A DNA stretch of 64,000 bases from NCBI GenBank assembly GCA_020796225.1, contig CM036771.1:30076703-30140702 (forward strand), given 5' to 3'. The notes beneath the pieces were generated by a model. That model was given only the letters and a program-made list of their open reading frames with translations, had not been told where the DNA came from and ran no database searches. Position 1 is the first letter of the stretch. Every line of letters starts with the position of its first letter. Source of the stretch: Arion vulgaris (taxonomy: Eukaryota > Mollusca > Gastropoda > Stylommatophora > Arionidae). Positions 1-11,071 of this stretch are shown here, in pieces. The position numbers were made by a program, and so were the translations under genes.

Positions 1-705
1 CCTCAATAGTTGTTCGCCACTTTTACCGGTCTCTGGCTGTTTTCTTGATGGTCTTCTAGGACTGTCCAGCATCCCTCAGTTCTTTAAGAAGACTTCCTCT
101 CCAGGTCTGTTTAGAACAATGTGTTTTCCCTTTTCTTTGCGGGTTCCACTCAAAAGCTTGTCTAGCGACTCTCGACTATAGTCTTCCATAGTTTAAGCCC
201 GACCCAACGCCATTTTATCCTCTTAACCTAATTCTTCTTCTTCTTTGCGTTCCCGTTTAATCTGATTCATCATGGGTTCTGTCCTGTTCTTATTCACAGT
301 CATGTGCTTGTAACTCTGTCATACCATCGCAATCTGAGAGTAAGCCGAAGACATCGGTTGACAAATGTCTGAATCTTACTTGTATTTGACTTGGTGACTC
401 GCCACAGTTTCGAGCCATAAAGCAACAAAGATTTCCCATTTCAGTTGAATATCCTGAGCTTTGTTTTAGTGGAGATGGCAGTAAATTTCCACACTGTGTG
501 CAGGATAGTAAAGGCTTGTCGGGCTTTCCTAATCCTGGCATTAATATCCTCATATGTACCTTCCTGATTGGCTGATCTTGCTTCCAAGGTAGACAAATTC
601 TCTAACATCTTCTGTACACTTTTCTTCAATCAATATCGGGTCTTGCTGTATGTTGTTGCTTCGCACTATATTTGTCTTCTCTTGGCTGATTTTAAGACCG
701 ACATT
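1..705 (-). pseudogene. RTE-like LINE fragment, C-terminal half of reverse transcriptase
   Basis: Read on the minus strand, the end near 600-700 encodes a stretch like KISQEKTNIV followed by a Y-L-G-S segment. After it comes the post-catalytic part of the ORF (ARIRKARQAFTIL, then TKTKLRIFN at about 441-629). These are typical of the region after the polymerase core of RTE-type non-LTR retrotransposons. The frame is broken several times toward position 1, so this is a dead copy. The element continues beyond the left edge of the window. Confidence 0.75.
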
Positions 706-729
706 CTAGTAATGAAAAACTAAATATAT

Positions 730-1430
730 ATATTTAAGAGAGCATTACTCCGACTTCAGAAGTACTTGCAATTTAAATCATCATGTTAATGATCAGGGTT
801 TCGTATAGTCACAAAACTGAAGGTATATCGAGCTTTCGTGCTCCCAGTCCAGCTTCACGCGTGCAAAACTTGGACTGTATATCAGCGACACACAAGAAAG
901 CTAAACCACTTTCACACAGTCTGCCTCAGAAAAATAATGAGCATCAAATGGCAGGATATGATCCCAGACACATAGGTCATATAAAGAGCTGCTTTTCCCA
1001 GCATCTATGCAATCTTGATGCTGTCCCATACACGATGGGCAGGACATGTGGCTCGAATGCCGGTTTGCAGAATACCGAAACGACTCTTTTATGGTGAGCT
1101 GCATAGCGGTAAACGCTCACTTGGTGGTCAGAAAAAGCGATTCAAAGACACACTCAAGAACTCGATGAAATCCTTTGGCATAGATGTCGACAACTGGGAG
1201 AATGTGGCTCAAGACAGATCAGCATGGCGCACACTTAGTTGACACGGTTCTTTGACCCGTGAGGCAGGTAGAACAGCACGGATGGAACAAAAACGTCAGT
1301 AAGAAAGGTAGTAAAACTTCCTACAAGTGCAAGTATACCTTGCCCACACTGTACAAGAACATTACAAGCCCGCATAGGATCACTAGTCATCTACGCACAC
1401 ACAGACAAACATAACGCAACTACATTTCCT
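730..1430 (+). pseudogene. LINE 3' end with C-terminal C2H2 finger
   Basis: Positions 1015-1242 encode HTRWAGHVARMP, then GELHSGKRSLGGQKKRFKDT and DNWENVAQDRSAWR, the C-terminal tail of a non-LTR retrotransposon ORF2. Further on, in another frame, a CPHC...H...H finger is recognisable (about 1345-1405). Related copies lie at 17281-17830 (+), 29315-29745 (-) and 35165-35810 (-). Stops and frame changes make it non-functional. Confidence 0.75.
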
Positions 1431-1605
1431 TGGATGAAAATTGTGTGGTACTCATCACCCGTTATGGACGAGCATCATACTTCGCATGTGTTCAGTAGCA
1501 ACGTATGGGTGTGAAACATAGAAATTTAACAAGGTAATAACAAATCATCTGAATACTATTAAATAGAACATTTAACTACAGTTTTATCTTACAGGAAATT
1601 CCTTT

Positions 1606-1760
1606 TTGTATACCATAGCTAGAGAAGAGAACAGATAGATCTACTCAGAAGGAGCTCTTGTATACCATAGCTAGAGAACAGATAGATCTACCCAGAAGGA
1701 GCTCTTGTATACTATAGCTAGAGAAGAGAACACATAGGTCTACTCAGAAGGAGCTCAAGA
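1606..1760 (+). repeat. Tandem triplication of a LINE segment (about 50 bp unit)
   Basis: Three near-identical blocks begin with TATACCATAGCTAGAGAA. The unit corresponds to the LINE coding segment seen as a single copy at about 56645-56700. Confidence 0.8.
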
Positions 1761-1785
1761 ACAAAATCTGACTGAAGCTGCAAAT

Positions 1786-2150
1786 AAGTAATGAATGAGA
1801 AAATTCAAGTATTTTGAAAACATGAATAGTTGGGGAAGATAACTATGAAAGGAGACACCATGTCAAAGATATGAAGCTACAGAGAAAATTGAAGTATTTT
1901 GAAAACATGAATAGTTGGGGAAGATAACTATGAAAGGAGACACCATGTCAAAGATATGAAGCTACAGAGAAAATTAAAGTATTTTGAAAACATGAATAGT
2001 TGGGGAAGACAACTATGAAAGGAGACACCATGTCAAAGATATGAAGCTACAGAGAAAATTAAAGTATTTTGAAAACATGAATAGTTGGGGAAGACAACTA
2101 TGAATGAAGGAAGACACCATGTCAAATATGAGAAGCTACAGAGAAAATAA
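1786..2150 (+). repeat. Four tandem copies of an ~85 bp LINE-derived unit
   Basis: Each unit contains GTATTTTGAAAACATGAAT and GGAGACACCATGTCAAAG. The first part resembles the LINE segment at about 56745-56780 (reading KLRYFGHIKR), so the array seems to be an internal expansion of an RTE-like LINE. Confidence 0.8.
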
Positions 2151-2400
2151 TGTCAGGATGTGTTACCTAATTTGAGAATTACGTAGGAGAAGACGGAACA
2201 ACTGGCTTATGCGACAGACGAGTTACTAAGAACTATTAGAGGGGTATTAGTAATAGTTAGAGAGTTGGCGTATCTGGAAAAGATGGCCCTGGATAAGAGT
2301 GCTTATAATGCCTTGGATGCGGACCTATGCCTCGCTAGGGGGAGAAGGGTGAAGAAAAAAGAAGAATTAGAGTGACAAGTTACTGCTCAGGAAGGACACA
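2151..2400. other. Unassigned, probably old LINE sequence
   Basis: About 250 bases with no recognisable protein or RNA. The last part (GGAAGGACACACTACTAAG) is one copy of the host repeat that resumes at 5355. Confidence 0.4.
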
Positions 2401-3236
2401 CTACTAAGCAGGGTGACTCGTTATTAGGGCCAGTGGGGCTAGGCCCCACCAAAAATATTGAGTAACGTGTACTTATTATTTCAGACATTATTTGTATATA
2501 ATTATTACTTTCAACATGATACTGATTAGCTTTGAAAGTTGATATGTAGCGCTAAAATATCACACACATTCTGAAATCTAAAATTCAACATATTTTCCTC
2601 CAATTAGTATACACCCATCGTCATTAGGGGCCAGTAAGAACAGGCCTACTAAACCAAAAATAATTAACGTGTACTTATTATTTTTTTAATTTTGTTCGTA
2701 ATTATTATTGTTAATTTGACACTGATTAGCTTTGAAAGTTGAATATTTAACACTAAAATATAAATATTATATCATAATAATATAACAATCATAATAATAT
2801 ATAAATATTATTATTTAAAAACTATTATAACGGTCTCAAATTCAGCTTCTCTCTATAACGCTTCACGTATTTATCAGCGTACTATGTTTTATCGGATCGT
2901 TTTAAAATTCTCTACTGACGATGTAACATTGCGACCTCTGACCTTTGACCGCTACCTTTAATAATAATTGACAAAACAATTTAGTCATTTTATTCATCCG
3001 AAGCTAAGTTCCTACGCGATCAACAGTTAAACGACGACTCTAGTACTTTGTATAATTATCGATTGAATCAAAAATTATATATAAAATAGTAGAAAAGGAA
3101 ATGCATTAATAGAAATATGTAACTAACTATTATTATAATCGTTAACGGTAATCGTTCATTTCGTATTCAATATACATAAGTCTTCTACAACGCACACTCG
3201 TTTGCGATTGACAAGCTGTGACCTACTTTTGAAGTT

Positions 3237-3509
3237 GTGGCTTACTCGAAATTCAAAATGAATCAAGTGGATTATTTATTACGAAATCCGTTTCCCTCAT
3301 TAAAGATAGAAGAAAAGTTTGAAATTAAACGTCTAGGTGCACATCAGCCAAATAGCTTTGTATATGTGCAACAAGATGGCAAGAAAAAGATGACTTTCAA
3401 TAATAAGTGGTTTAGTAAAGAATCGTGGTTAACTGTCAGTGAAGAAAAGCAAAGTGTTTTTGTTTTTATTGTTTGCTATTTCACGGGGAAGGACTGTGGT
3501 CAACGGTAG
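3237..3509 (+). pseudogene. hAT transposase relic, TTF-type zinc-finger N-terminus
   Basis: The short frame contains LGAHQPNSF, then NNKWFSKESWLT and VFVFIVCYF. This spacing matches the TTF-type zinc-finger region before the hAT domain in ZMYM1-like transposases (HQP ... WF.K..WL ... FCF.C..F). The expected cysteines are partly lost and the frame stops after about 90 residues. The catalytic part is missing, apparently replaced by satellite. If it has a normal start, the ATG at 3258 is more likely than the upstream GTG. Confidence 0.65.
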
Positions 3510-3775
3510 GTTGTAGGGATCTCTTTGTACCTTAGTTATATGGTATATATTTTAGTTGTTGTTGAACCTCAGGAAATATGAGTTTTCACCATTTTGTCTA
3601 TAGTGCGTGGGAGAGAGTGCCCGACTTTCTTGCAATGAGAGCTGACAAGTATGGTTGACCATTGATTCAGGAGGAGAGTATACGCTTACATGCGACTCGT
3701 ACGTTGTTACTTCTTACATTTGCTTTGTATTTATGCAACTTTTGTCATTAGACATCGGCAGAATACGTGCATACT

Positions 3776-4990
3776 GTATTAGAAGATACGCATTCACTAG
3801 TATACGAAGATACGCATTCACAGTATTACAGAAACGCATTCACTTATTGAGAAATATGCATTATAGTATTAGAAGATACGGCATTCACTAGTTTACAGAA
3901 GATACGCATTCACTAGTACAGAAGAATGCATTCACTAGTAACAGAAGATGTGCATTCACTATATTGCAGAAGATACGCATTCACAGTATTAAGCAGAAGA
4001 TACGTGCATTCACTAGTATAAGAATACGTGCATTCACATTAAGCAGAAGATCGTGCATTCACTAGTATTCAGAGGCATAGTAAGATACATGCACTGTACG
4101 TAGTTTTACATTTCTATTGAAGATACTGCATTCACTAGTATTAAGCAGAAGATACGTGCATTCACTAGTATTAAGCAGAAGATACGTGCATTCACTAGTA
4201 TTAAGCAGAAGATACGTGCATTCACTAGTATTAAGCAGAAGATACGTGCATTCACTAGTATTAAGCAGAAGATACGTGCATTCACTAGTATTAAGCAGAA
4301 GATACGTGCATTCACTAGTATTAAGCAGAAGATACGTGCATTCACTAGTATTAAGCAGAAGATACGTGCATTCACTAGTATTAAGCAGAAGATACGTGCA
4401 TTCACTAGTATTAAGCAGAAGATACGTGCATTCACTAGTATTAAGCAGAAGATACGTGCATTCACTAGTATTAAGCAGAAGATACGTGCATTCACTAGTA
4501 TTAAGCAGAAGATACGTGCATTCACTAGTATTAAGCAGAAGATACGTGCATTCACTAGTATTAAGCAGAAGATACGTGCATTCACTAGTATTAAGCAGAA
4601 GATACGTGCATTCACTAGTATTAAGCAGAAGATACGTGCATTCACATTACAGAAGTAGCATTCACTATATTAAGCAGAAGATACGTGCATTCACTAGTAT
4701 TAAGCAGAAGATACGTGCATTCACTAGTATTAAGCAGAAGATACGTGCATTCACTAGTATTAAGCAGAAGATACGTGCATTCACTAGTATTAAGCAGAAG
4801 ATACGTGCATTCACTAGTATTAAGCAGAAGATACGTGCATTCACTAGTATTAAGCAGAAGATACGTGCATTCACTAGTATTAAGCAGAAGATACGTGCAT
4901 TCACTAGTATTAAGCAGAAATACGTGCATTCACTAGTATTAAGCAGAAATACGCATTCACTAGTATTAAGCTACTGCATACTGATTCGTG
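3776..4990 (+). repeat. 30-bp minisatellite inside the hAT element
   Basis: The unit contains CATTCACTAGTATTAAGCAG followed by AAGATACGTG. Copies are degenerate from 3776 to about 4120, nearly perfect from 4124 to 4645, interrupted, then perfect again from 4681 to 4915. There are roughly 28 clean copies. Thirty bases are ten codons, so every frame stays open on both strands. The predicted proteins are artefacts. Confidence 0.95.
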
Positions 4991-5354
4991 TCATTCACTA
5001 GTATTCGATACCCAGGCACAGTAGCTTTTTTTTTCTTCCGAGTTTCCTTCGATCCACTTAGCCAGACATGATCTTTGTCTATTTCCCGAGAGCTCTTTCG
5101 ATCTTACCATAGCCGACATGACTTGTCTATTTCAGGTCCAAGGTTCTTGATCAGTGCCATCTCACTTACCCTGGCGCAACGTTGTCCGTTTGTTATTTGC
5201 GCATGCGGCGACAAATCGTTATAGTAAAGAGGGAATAACTTCGCGGAATAGACAAATAATAGTAAATATTAAAATATAAACCTAGTCTAAAAACCATGAT
5301 TTTTCGAAATTTTTGTCTGGCCCCACCACCAAAAATGGCCACGATCCGCCACTG

Positions 5355-5505
5355 CTACTAAGTGAGAATGTGCATTACCAGTTACCTCACATGATGTTTG
5401 GATATTGTATCTACTCAGGAAGGACACACTACTAAATGAGGATGTACATTACCAGTTACCTCACATGATGTTTGGATATTGTATCTACTCTATATAATAT
5501 TCTGT
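5355..5505 (+). repeat. 74-bp host tandem repeat, two copies, target of the hAT insertion
   Basis: Two copies begin CTACTAAGTGAG (5355) and CTACTAAATGAG (5429). A third partial copy lies left of the hAT element at about 2385-2408, so the element inserted inside this array. Confidence 0.85.
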
Positions 5506-5559
5506 CGGATCGAATAACAAGAAAATATGAATGTTTAAAACTCTGAAGGTTTTTCACAT

Positions 5560-5800
5560 TTTGCAGGTCTCTTTCAGTCCTAAGAGAGCATAGAACGAAT
5601 AATAGTGTTAAGACATTTCATGCTGGAACAAGAAAGATCGAAGACCACTCTACGAAGAATATTCCTACAAGAAAGTAAACTATTGGGAAGTAAAACCATA
5701 CAAGATCTCCAACTGCTAGCAACGAACCTCATTACATGGAGCTCTAAAACCTCTGCCTTATGTGCCGCCTTTAGCACGAAAGGAACAAACTAACTATTCC
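5560..5800 (+). pseudogene. LINE 3' end, 'TKGTN' family
   Basis: The frame at 5605-5793 encodes TLRRIFLQESKLLGSKTIQD and ends FSTKGTN, followed by AACTAACTA. Related ends occur at 15085-15350 (-) and 36622-36838 (+). The terminal AACTAACTAAC tail seems typical of this family. Confidence 0.75.
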
Positions 5801-5809
5801 ATACTAACT

Positions 5810-5990
5810 GTCGCGATGTACGGACATCTACAAATCTGAGGTAGTCAAACCAGACAGATCTGGAGACAACCCGTGAGCAGGCTGCGGTGAAACTAAGTAA
5901 ATTAGCGTTTAAGAACAAAGACATGTGTGTATAGCATCACATAAGTAAGCAAGAATTTAATTAAACATAAAAGTAACGACAATCCCACGT
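5810..5990 (+). mobile_element. Dispersed Penelope-associated sequence
   Basis: A segment with ACAAATCTGAGGTAGTCAAA, GCGTTTAAGAACAAAGACA and TAGCATCACATAAG is repeated with divergence at 21590-21770. In both places it runs into the 'cgtttcgacc ... cttcaag' motif shared with the Penelope 3' ends. Confidence 0.55.
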
Positions 5991-6834
5991 TTCGACCATA
6001 TGTCTTTTTCAAGGAGTCACATACACACACAATAAATCAACTAAATAATAGATCTAAATAAGAAGAATGACTGAAGATTTGATATAGCGAATACTCAACT
6101 TGGCCATGGCAGCTCGCTCCATGGTCAACTTTAAAAAATGAAAGTGGAAATGGGTATGGCCAGGGGAGATAATGCATTTGGTGAGATAGTGGAAAGAAAT
6201 GTCACATCATATGCAATGTGGGCAAGATGGCGACTGGGAAAGAATAATTATATGATTGGAAGATAAACGAAAGAGGAGATAACTTGTGATTTATTCTGAT
6301 ATATGATACCGGTAGAGGGGAAGTAATTCGATTTGTAGAGATATGAGTCCTTCTCGGCTAAAATGGATCATATACACACCGAGAGCAGAGTCGATACATA
6401 ATATAAAGTCCAGAAGCACGATGCCCTGTATCTCACGTGACATTCATTACACTATCTAATATAAAGTCCAGAAGCACGATGCCCTGTATCTCACGTGACA
6501 TTCATTAAACTATCTAATATAAAGTCCAGAAACACGATGCCCTATATCTCACGTGACATTCATTACACTATCTAATATAAAGTTCAGAAGCACGATGCCC
6601 TGTATCTCACGTGACATTCATTACACTATCTCAACAAATGCATTATCTCCCCTGGCTCTACAAATTTCCTTTTTCGTTATGTTTGGCCATGTAGCGAGCT
6701 GTCATGGCATCGGTGAGTATTCGCTGTATCAAATATCTAGTCATCCTTCTTATTTATATCTATGTTTTAGTTTATTGTGTATATGTGTCTCCTTGAAAAA
6801 GACCTATTCTTCAAAACGTGGGATTGTCGTTAGT
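5972..6834. mobile_element. Foldback element: ~240-bp inverted arms, Penelope-type terminus
   Basis: The arm at 5972-6215 is the reverse complement of the arm at 6598-6834 with moderate divergence. Shared landmarks are CGACAATCCCACGTTT, TCTTTTTCAAGGAG, GCGAATACTCA and CAGGGGAGATAATGCATTTG. The spacer is about 380 bp. The outer ends carry the motif seen downstream of the Penelope GIY-YIG fragment at 33140. A transcript across this region could fold into a long hairpin. Confidence 0.75.
6397..6630 (+). repeat. 58-bp tandem repeat, four copies
   Basis: Units contain CTAATATAAAGTCCAGAAGC and TCTCACGTGACATTCATTAC. The repeated part includes the inner end of the right foldback arm, so the array grew from the hairpin loop side. 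Confidence 0.9.
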
Positions 6835-7126
6835 ACTAACTGTCGTAGGATGCGCCAACAATATACATTAAAATACCCAACTCTTGCACACTGCACCAGT
6901 AATTGTTTAATGTCAAATTAGTGCTAAATTCACATTAAACGTTTCGCACCTCTGAGCCGATGTACTAGCTCGCGGTATTTTTTAAGATACCACAAAGACA
7001 GTTTACTGGCTACTTTAGTAAACATTGCAATATAAATTGTACGACAAAATTACGGAGTGACGGTGTTCATGTATTGTGAACAAATTTGAAGTTTTGTATC
7101 TACAACAAATTCAACTATTTCTACAT

Positions 7127-7207
7127 CGTGATGATATCGTGATCATATCGTGATCATATCGTGATCATATCGTGATGATATCGTGATCATATTGTGATGA
7201 TATCGAG
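7127..7207 (+). repeat. 11-bp microsatellite-like array
   Basis: About seven copies of ATATCGTGATC with minor variants. Confidence 0.9.
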
Positions 7208-7570
7208 AGTTTGATAAATTCTATTAATATCCTCTTCGTGCCCGATTGACACCTAAGGCTTCACAAGAGACGTCCACTGTTGCCGTTCTGCTGCCTTTCT
7301 ACCAACCGTCTTCCCCCTTTAGGCCACTCTCCTTCAAATCTCTCTCCACCGTTCTTTCCCATGTTTCCTTTGGACGTCCAGGTCTTCTCTTCCCATCCGC
7401 TGTCTATCTGAGAGCTTTCCTAGCCAATGCCCCAACTAGCATGGGACAGAAATGTCTAAACCCCGTCCATCTTCGTCTCTTAATGATGGTCTCCATGGAT
7501 GCACAGTCTGTTCGTTTCAAAAGCTCCTCATTTGTTATGGTATTGGTAAAATTAGTTAAGTTTTAAAAAA
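7207..7570 (-). pseudogene. LINE C-terminal fragment
   Basis: Minus-strand frames read RTDCASMETIIKRRR, then GKRRPGRPKETWERTVER, then a terminal RARRGY. This is the C-terminal tail of an RTE-like ORF2. The same family occurs at 37735-37917 (+), 40660-40850 (-) and 51100-51730 (-). Frameshifts are present. Confidence 0.7.
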
Positions 7571-7915
7571 TTATATCTTTCAAGCTAATTTAAAAATTGT
7601 AGGAAATAATGTATCCTACCAATCAGTGTCGCAAACATCATAATTCGACACATAATAATTCGGTAAAAACTAAGAAAATAACATTTATGGAATGAGAATA
7701 GTAACTTCCTTTCGTTCGCTTGAAATATTGTCTATATATTCAACGATGTTTCTTGTATAAACTTCACTGTCTTTTGTAGCTCACACAGAGGTCTGTGTAG
7801 TTTTATGTCCAGTGTTGTTTCATAAGGTCAGTGAATTTGCCTCAGTATATCATTTTCGGGGCAGCCTAGATATTATTTCGCTGACGGTGGATGTTTCAGT
7901 TAAGCAACTGCTTCT
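7571..7915. other. Unassigned AT-rich sequence
   Basis: No coding, RNA or repeat signal that I can recognise. Confidence 0.4.
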
Positions 7916-7919
7916 CTCT

Positions 7920-8180
7920 TCGTTCTTCTCTCTCTTGTGTTTTTAAACCGTAGTTAGCGTGTAGGCCGTCAGCAACTTATGTCAAGGCTTCCATTCTTTA
8001 TCTATATCTTGCAGCTTCTTCCAGCTCTTGAATATATCATTGATCGCTGCCTCCAAATCTACTCTACATGTATTTATAAGCAGTCCTCACTTTCGCTGTC
8101 CCTGTGGGGTCTAAGAAAGTTCCCTTCTTGTTATATTCCCCTCAAATGTTCTCAAGCTGTGTCCTATCCAGCGCTAGCTT
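7920..8180 (-). pseudogene. LINE C-terminal fragment (broken)
   Basis: On the minus strand, pieces such as FLDPTGTAKVRTA and FGGSDQ*YIQELEEAARYR match the WNPQGKRKRGRP...TWRRSVEAEI tail of RTE-like LINEs, with several stops. A related fragment is at 51971-52130 (-). Confidence 0.5.
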
Positions 8181-8439
8181 TAAACAATCATCAACATGTG
8201 CCTGCACAGAATAGAGAGACTTGGTTGGTATGACATATGGTAAGAGAAATGAGAAGGATGTTAAGAAAACGAGATCGATACGAATGAACTAAAAAGGTGA
8301 ACAGCTGGTTCAACAATATATTTAGCGGCGAGATCTCATGGTGTCAGATGTCATAACTAGACCGCTTGATTACCATATCAACAGTGACATTTTTGCCTAG
8401 GCCAATGTTCATAATTAATTAACTCTCTTGTTATCCCGC

Positions 8440-8705
8440 TGATAATCAACAGAATATACAGAACAATTACATACTTTGGTCACATCAAGCGTCACGATGG
8501 TCTGGAAAGAACAATACTAGAGTGTAGGGTCCCAGGACGCAGAGGCAGAGGCCGACCAAGAAGAAGATGGCTACAAGATATTAAAGAAACCATGAACATG
8601 AGGAAGTGGGTGAACTGGCTAGAGACAGAGTGAATTTCAGATGTGCTGCAAAGAGATCAACGTCCTATAAAGGATACGCACCTTGATGATGATGATGATG
8701 TTATC
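8440..8705 (+). pseudogene. RTE-like LINE 3' end with GAT tail
   Basis: The frame reads YFGHIKRHDGLERTILECR, then GRRGRGRPRRRWLQDIK, and ends before (GAT)n at 8685-8700. The motif GTCCTATAAAGGATACG just upstream of the tail recurs at 13625 and, diverged, at 56230 and 56600. Confidence 0.8.
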
Positions 8706-8904
8706 CCGCCCTCTGAGGTCATCTCACAGAAAGTCTTATGTGGAAAATGTAACTTCTATAATCGACAGAGACAGTATGTAGAGCGTAGATTAACAAAGTT
8801 TTTGGACCACCGCCCACTTTGCAAGACATACATTTTGTAACGCCCTCCCCCATCCATTATAATAGTTTTCACATTGCAGCCGTTTGATATTTTTGACCTG
8901 TATA

Positions 8905-9165
8905 GCAACTAAATAAGGGTCAAAGGGCGAAGAATTGACTCGATTGCACCGGTTTTTTCCATATGGTTCTTTCCCTGTCGACAGAGATGACATGCCATCT
9001 GCAAAGACCATTGCACAAAGCACGATCTCCGTAGCTCCGGCAACAATTCTATGGGACTCATGGAAAAATTGCACATGTGTCTCGGTCTGGATTTGAAAGC
9101 ACAACCTTCAGTACGACATGCAAACGACTTAACCACTTCTCGCCATTCAGCGCCCCGAATAGCAA
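8905..9165 (-). mobile_element. tRNA-derived SINE
   Basis: On the minus strand, GGCGAGAAGTGGTTAAG resembles a pol III A box and GTGCTTTCAAATCC a B box about 40 bp later. The following body (GTTGCCGGAGCTACGGAG) matches the SINE at 52225-52700. I infer a SINE family, not a functional tRNA. Confidence 0.7.
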
Positions 9166-9227
9166 CTAATGATACATGACTGCTTATAGACATCGTATAA
9201 TGAGTTCGCCTACGATGTCTATGAGGG

Positions 9228-10180
9228 TTTTCACTCGGGCATTGAGACATGTGCTGCTGCAATTGACCTTGAAGATGCCTATAATAGAGTGCCGTTGCAT
9301 TTTTTAATGGTGCAGCTGACTGAACTCAATATCAGCCCATTCCTCCTCAATTGGATCTTTGCGGCCCTCTTCCAGCGAAAGATAGTGTTTAAATGTGGCA
9401 GCTGGGCGTCATCACCAACAACAATCCACCCTGGCTTACCACAGGGGTCACCATTATCTCCGGTGTTGTTCAATGTCTATACTGTGAGCATCACAAAAGA
9501 GCAGATCACGGGTAGAGGAAGGACAATGTCATTGCAGATGATGTGTTGGTGTATCGTCAGGGCAAGGATAGAGAACAGCTTGTGGAGGAACTTCAGTCAG
9601 AACTCGACCGAATAGGTAGATGGTCCGTTGAAGCAGGAGCATTGGTCAACCCACAAAAGCAGCGGTGACATGGTTCTCTTTAAACAACCACATCGTCAAC
9701 ACTTCAACACCATCTGTGGTTTTGTGTTCAGAGGTGGTGGAGCGATCTCAGTCTATGAAATACCTGGGGCTGCGTTTTGATCGTAGTCTAGCTTTTACGG
9801 AACACATAGCTCATGTGATAATGAAGGCGAGGAAAGGTTTGCTGGCGATGAGGGTAATGGCTGCGGCGGATTGTGAACAGCGCCATCTTTGTCTTTTATA
9901 CCAGGGTCTGGTCCTTTCTGTGCTTGAGTATGCGCTGGCGATCCTGACTCTCAGTCATAGTCAGATAGAACGACTGGAAAGAATACAGAACGAGGCGATG
10001 CGCATTATACTTGGTTGCACTAAAGACACGTCGTGCAGGGCGATGCGCTATCTCCTTGACTATCCTACTATGGAGTATAGAATACTGATGAGCCGTGCAC
10101 AAGCATACCTTCGAGTCAATGCTGACACACAACATCTTCTGCACTTGGAAATAAAGAGACAAAAGGAAATAGGTTAAAAA
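9228..10180 (+). pseudogene. LINE reverse transcriptase, fingers to thumb (frameshifted)
   Basis: The reading includes AIDLEDAYNRVPL (motif A region), GLPQGSPLSPVLFNVYT (motif B), ADDVLVYRQGK in a shifted frame at about 9533 (motif C), and MKYLGLRFDRSLAF. The thumb and connection follow at 9665-10177. At least one frameshift lies between motifs B and C near 9525, so no full-length enzyme is made. Confidence 0.85.
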
Positions 10181-10194
10181 GAGGAAAATCTTGG

Positions 10195-11045
10195 ATGGGT
10201 CAGGGCGAGGACTGTATTGAACAGGTGTGTACACTTGAAGATATTGATCCCGGTGAAGAATGGATACCAGTGCCAACAGGAATCGCTACATCCTTTTCTG
10301 TATGCATCGAACTTGATAAAGAATGCAGGCAACACAACCCACTTGTCGTGGAGGCAGAGGTTCAGGCATTAATTTCTGAGAACGCATCTGAGCATGATGT
10401 AATCATTTATATGGATGGTTCGGTGATTCGACATGTGCGGAGCTCGTGGGCTTTCACTGCTCAGGTCGGAGGTGATGTTGTGAAGGAAGACAGTGGTGGT
10501 TTTGCGTGACTACGAGCAGTCTCACTATGGAAATCATGGCGGTTACCAAAGCGATGATTTGGCTAGAATCACAGACTTTTATCCATGCATGTTTTCTCAG
10601 TGACTCAATGAGTATGCTCAGGAAGAGTGAAACAGGATGGGCTAGGAGACATTGGATAGAATCGCTGGGGAGGTCTCAGCTGACAAAGATCAGTTTTTTT
10701 TTTGTGCCAGGGCATGCAGGTGTAAGGGGAATGAACGTGCGGATAGGCTTGCAGGTATGGCTGCTGTCCAAAGCGGACGAGCAATGGACCAGGCTGATAT
10801 TATAAATTCCTTAAGGAGAGAGGGCGTGTACATGATTCATGTAATAGCGGTGAATCCACAACACTAACCAGACTGCAAGAACTCAAAGTTAAGTGTGGTG
10901 TAGCTCGACAAGAACGCTATGCTGGCAGACAAAGAAGAATTGTAAGCCAACAAAGAACTGGTGTCGTTAGTCGCCACACGCTGATGGACATACTGAGGGA
11001 GAGATCGGAGCACTTATGGACTAATTTGTTCGACGTGCAGTGATG
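10195..11045 (+). pseudogene. LINE RNase H domain and C-terminal tail (frameshifted)
   Basis: Acidic-residue blocks of a type I RNase H are visible in order: IIYMDGSVIR, SLTMEIMAVTKAM, FLSDSMSMLR and GHAGVRGMNVR/GNERADRLAG. They fall in three frames, so the domain is broken. The conserved C-terminal segment CGVARQERYAGRQRRIV follows and is shared with the copy at 60830-61000. Confidence 0.85.
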
Positions 11046-11071
11046 GTGATCCGACGACTAAACTAAACTAA

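Larger units (their letters stand above)
2409..5354 (+). mobile_element. hAT-superfamily DNA transposon, non-autonomous, with internal satellite
   Basis: The block is bounded by a perfect 8-bp direct repeat, CTACTAAG, at 2401-2408 and 5355-5362, the target-site length of hAT elements. The ends are imperfect inverted repeats: CAGGGTGACTCGTT at the left, and CAGTGGCGGATCGT read inward from the right. The element holds a subterminal direct duplication (about 2424-2565 and 2621-2760), a transposase relic at 3237-3509, and a 30-bp array at 3776-4990. The same right end recurs at 58548. Removing the insertion restores a unit matching the neighbouring host repeat copy, which strongly supports the boundaries. 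Confidence 0.88.
9188..11071 (+). mobile_element. 5'-truncated I-like LINE with RNase H domain and 14-bp target duplication
   Basis: The element lies between direct repeats ACATGACTGCTTAT at 9174-9187 and 11072-11085. It begins inside the reverse transcriptase and ends in a TAAAC-repeat tail (11058-11071). The left junction has a small palindrome, AGACATCGTA ... TACGATGTCT. A second, minus-strand copy of its 3' end is at 60795-61310. Confidence 0.88.

Noticed and set aside
4106..5001. Open frames of 179-294 codons on both strands
   Set aside because: They translate a 30-bp array. Ten codons per unit keep all frames open; no start context or composition supports a protein.
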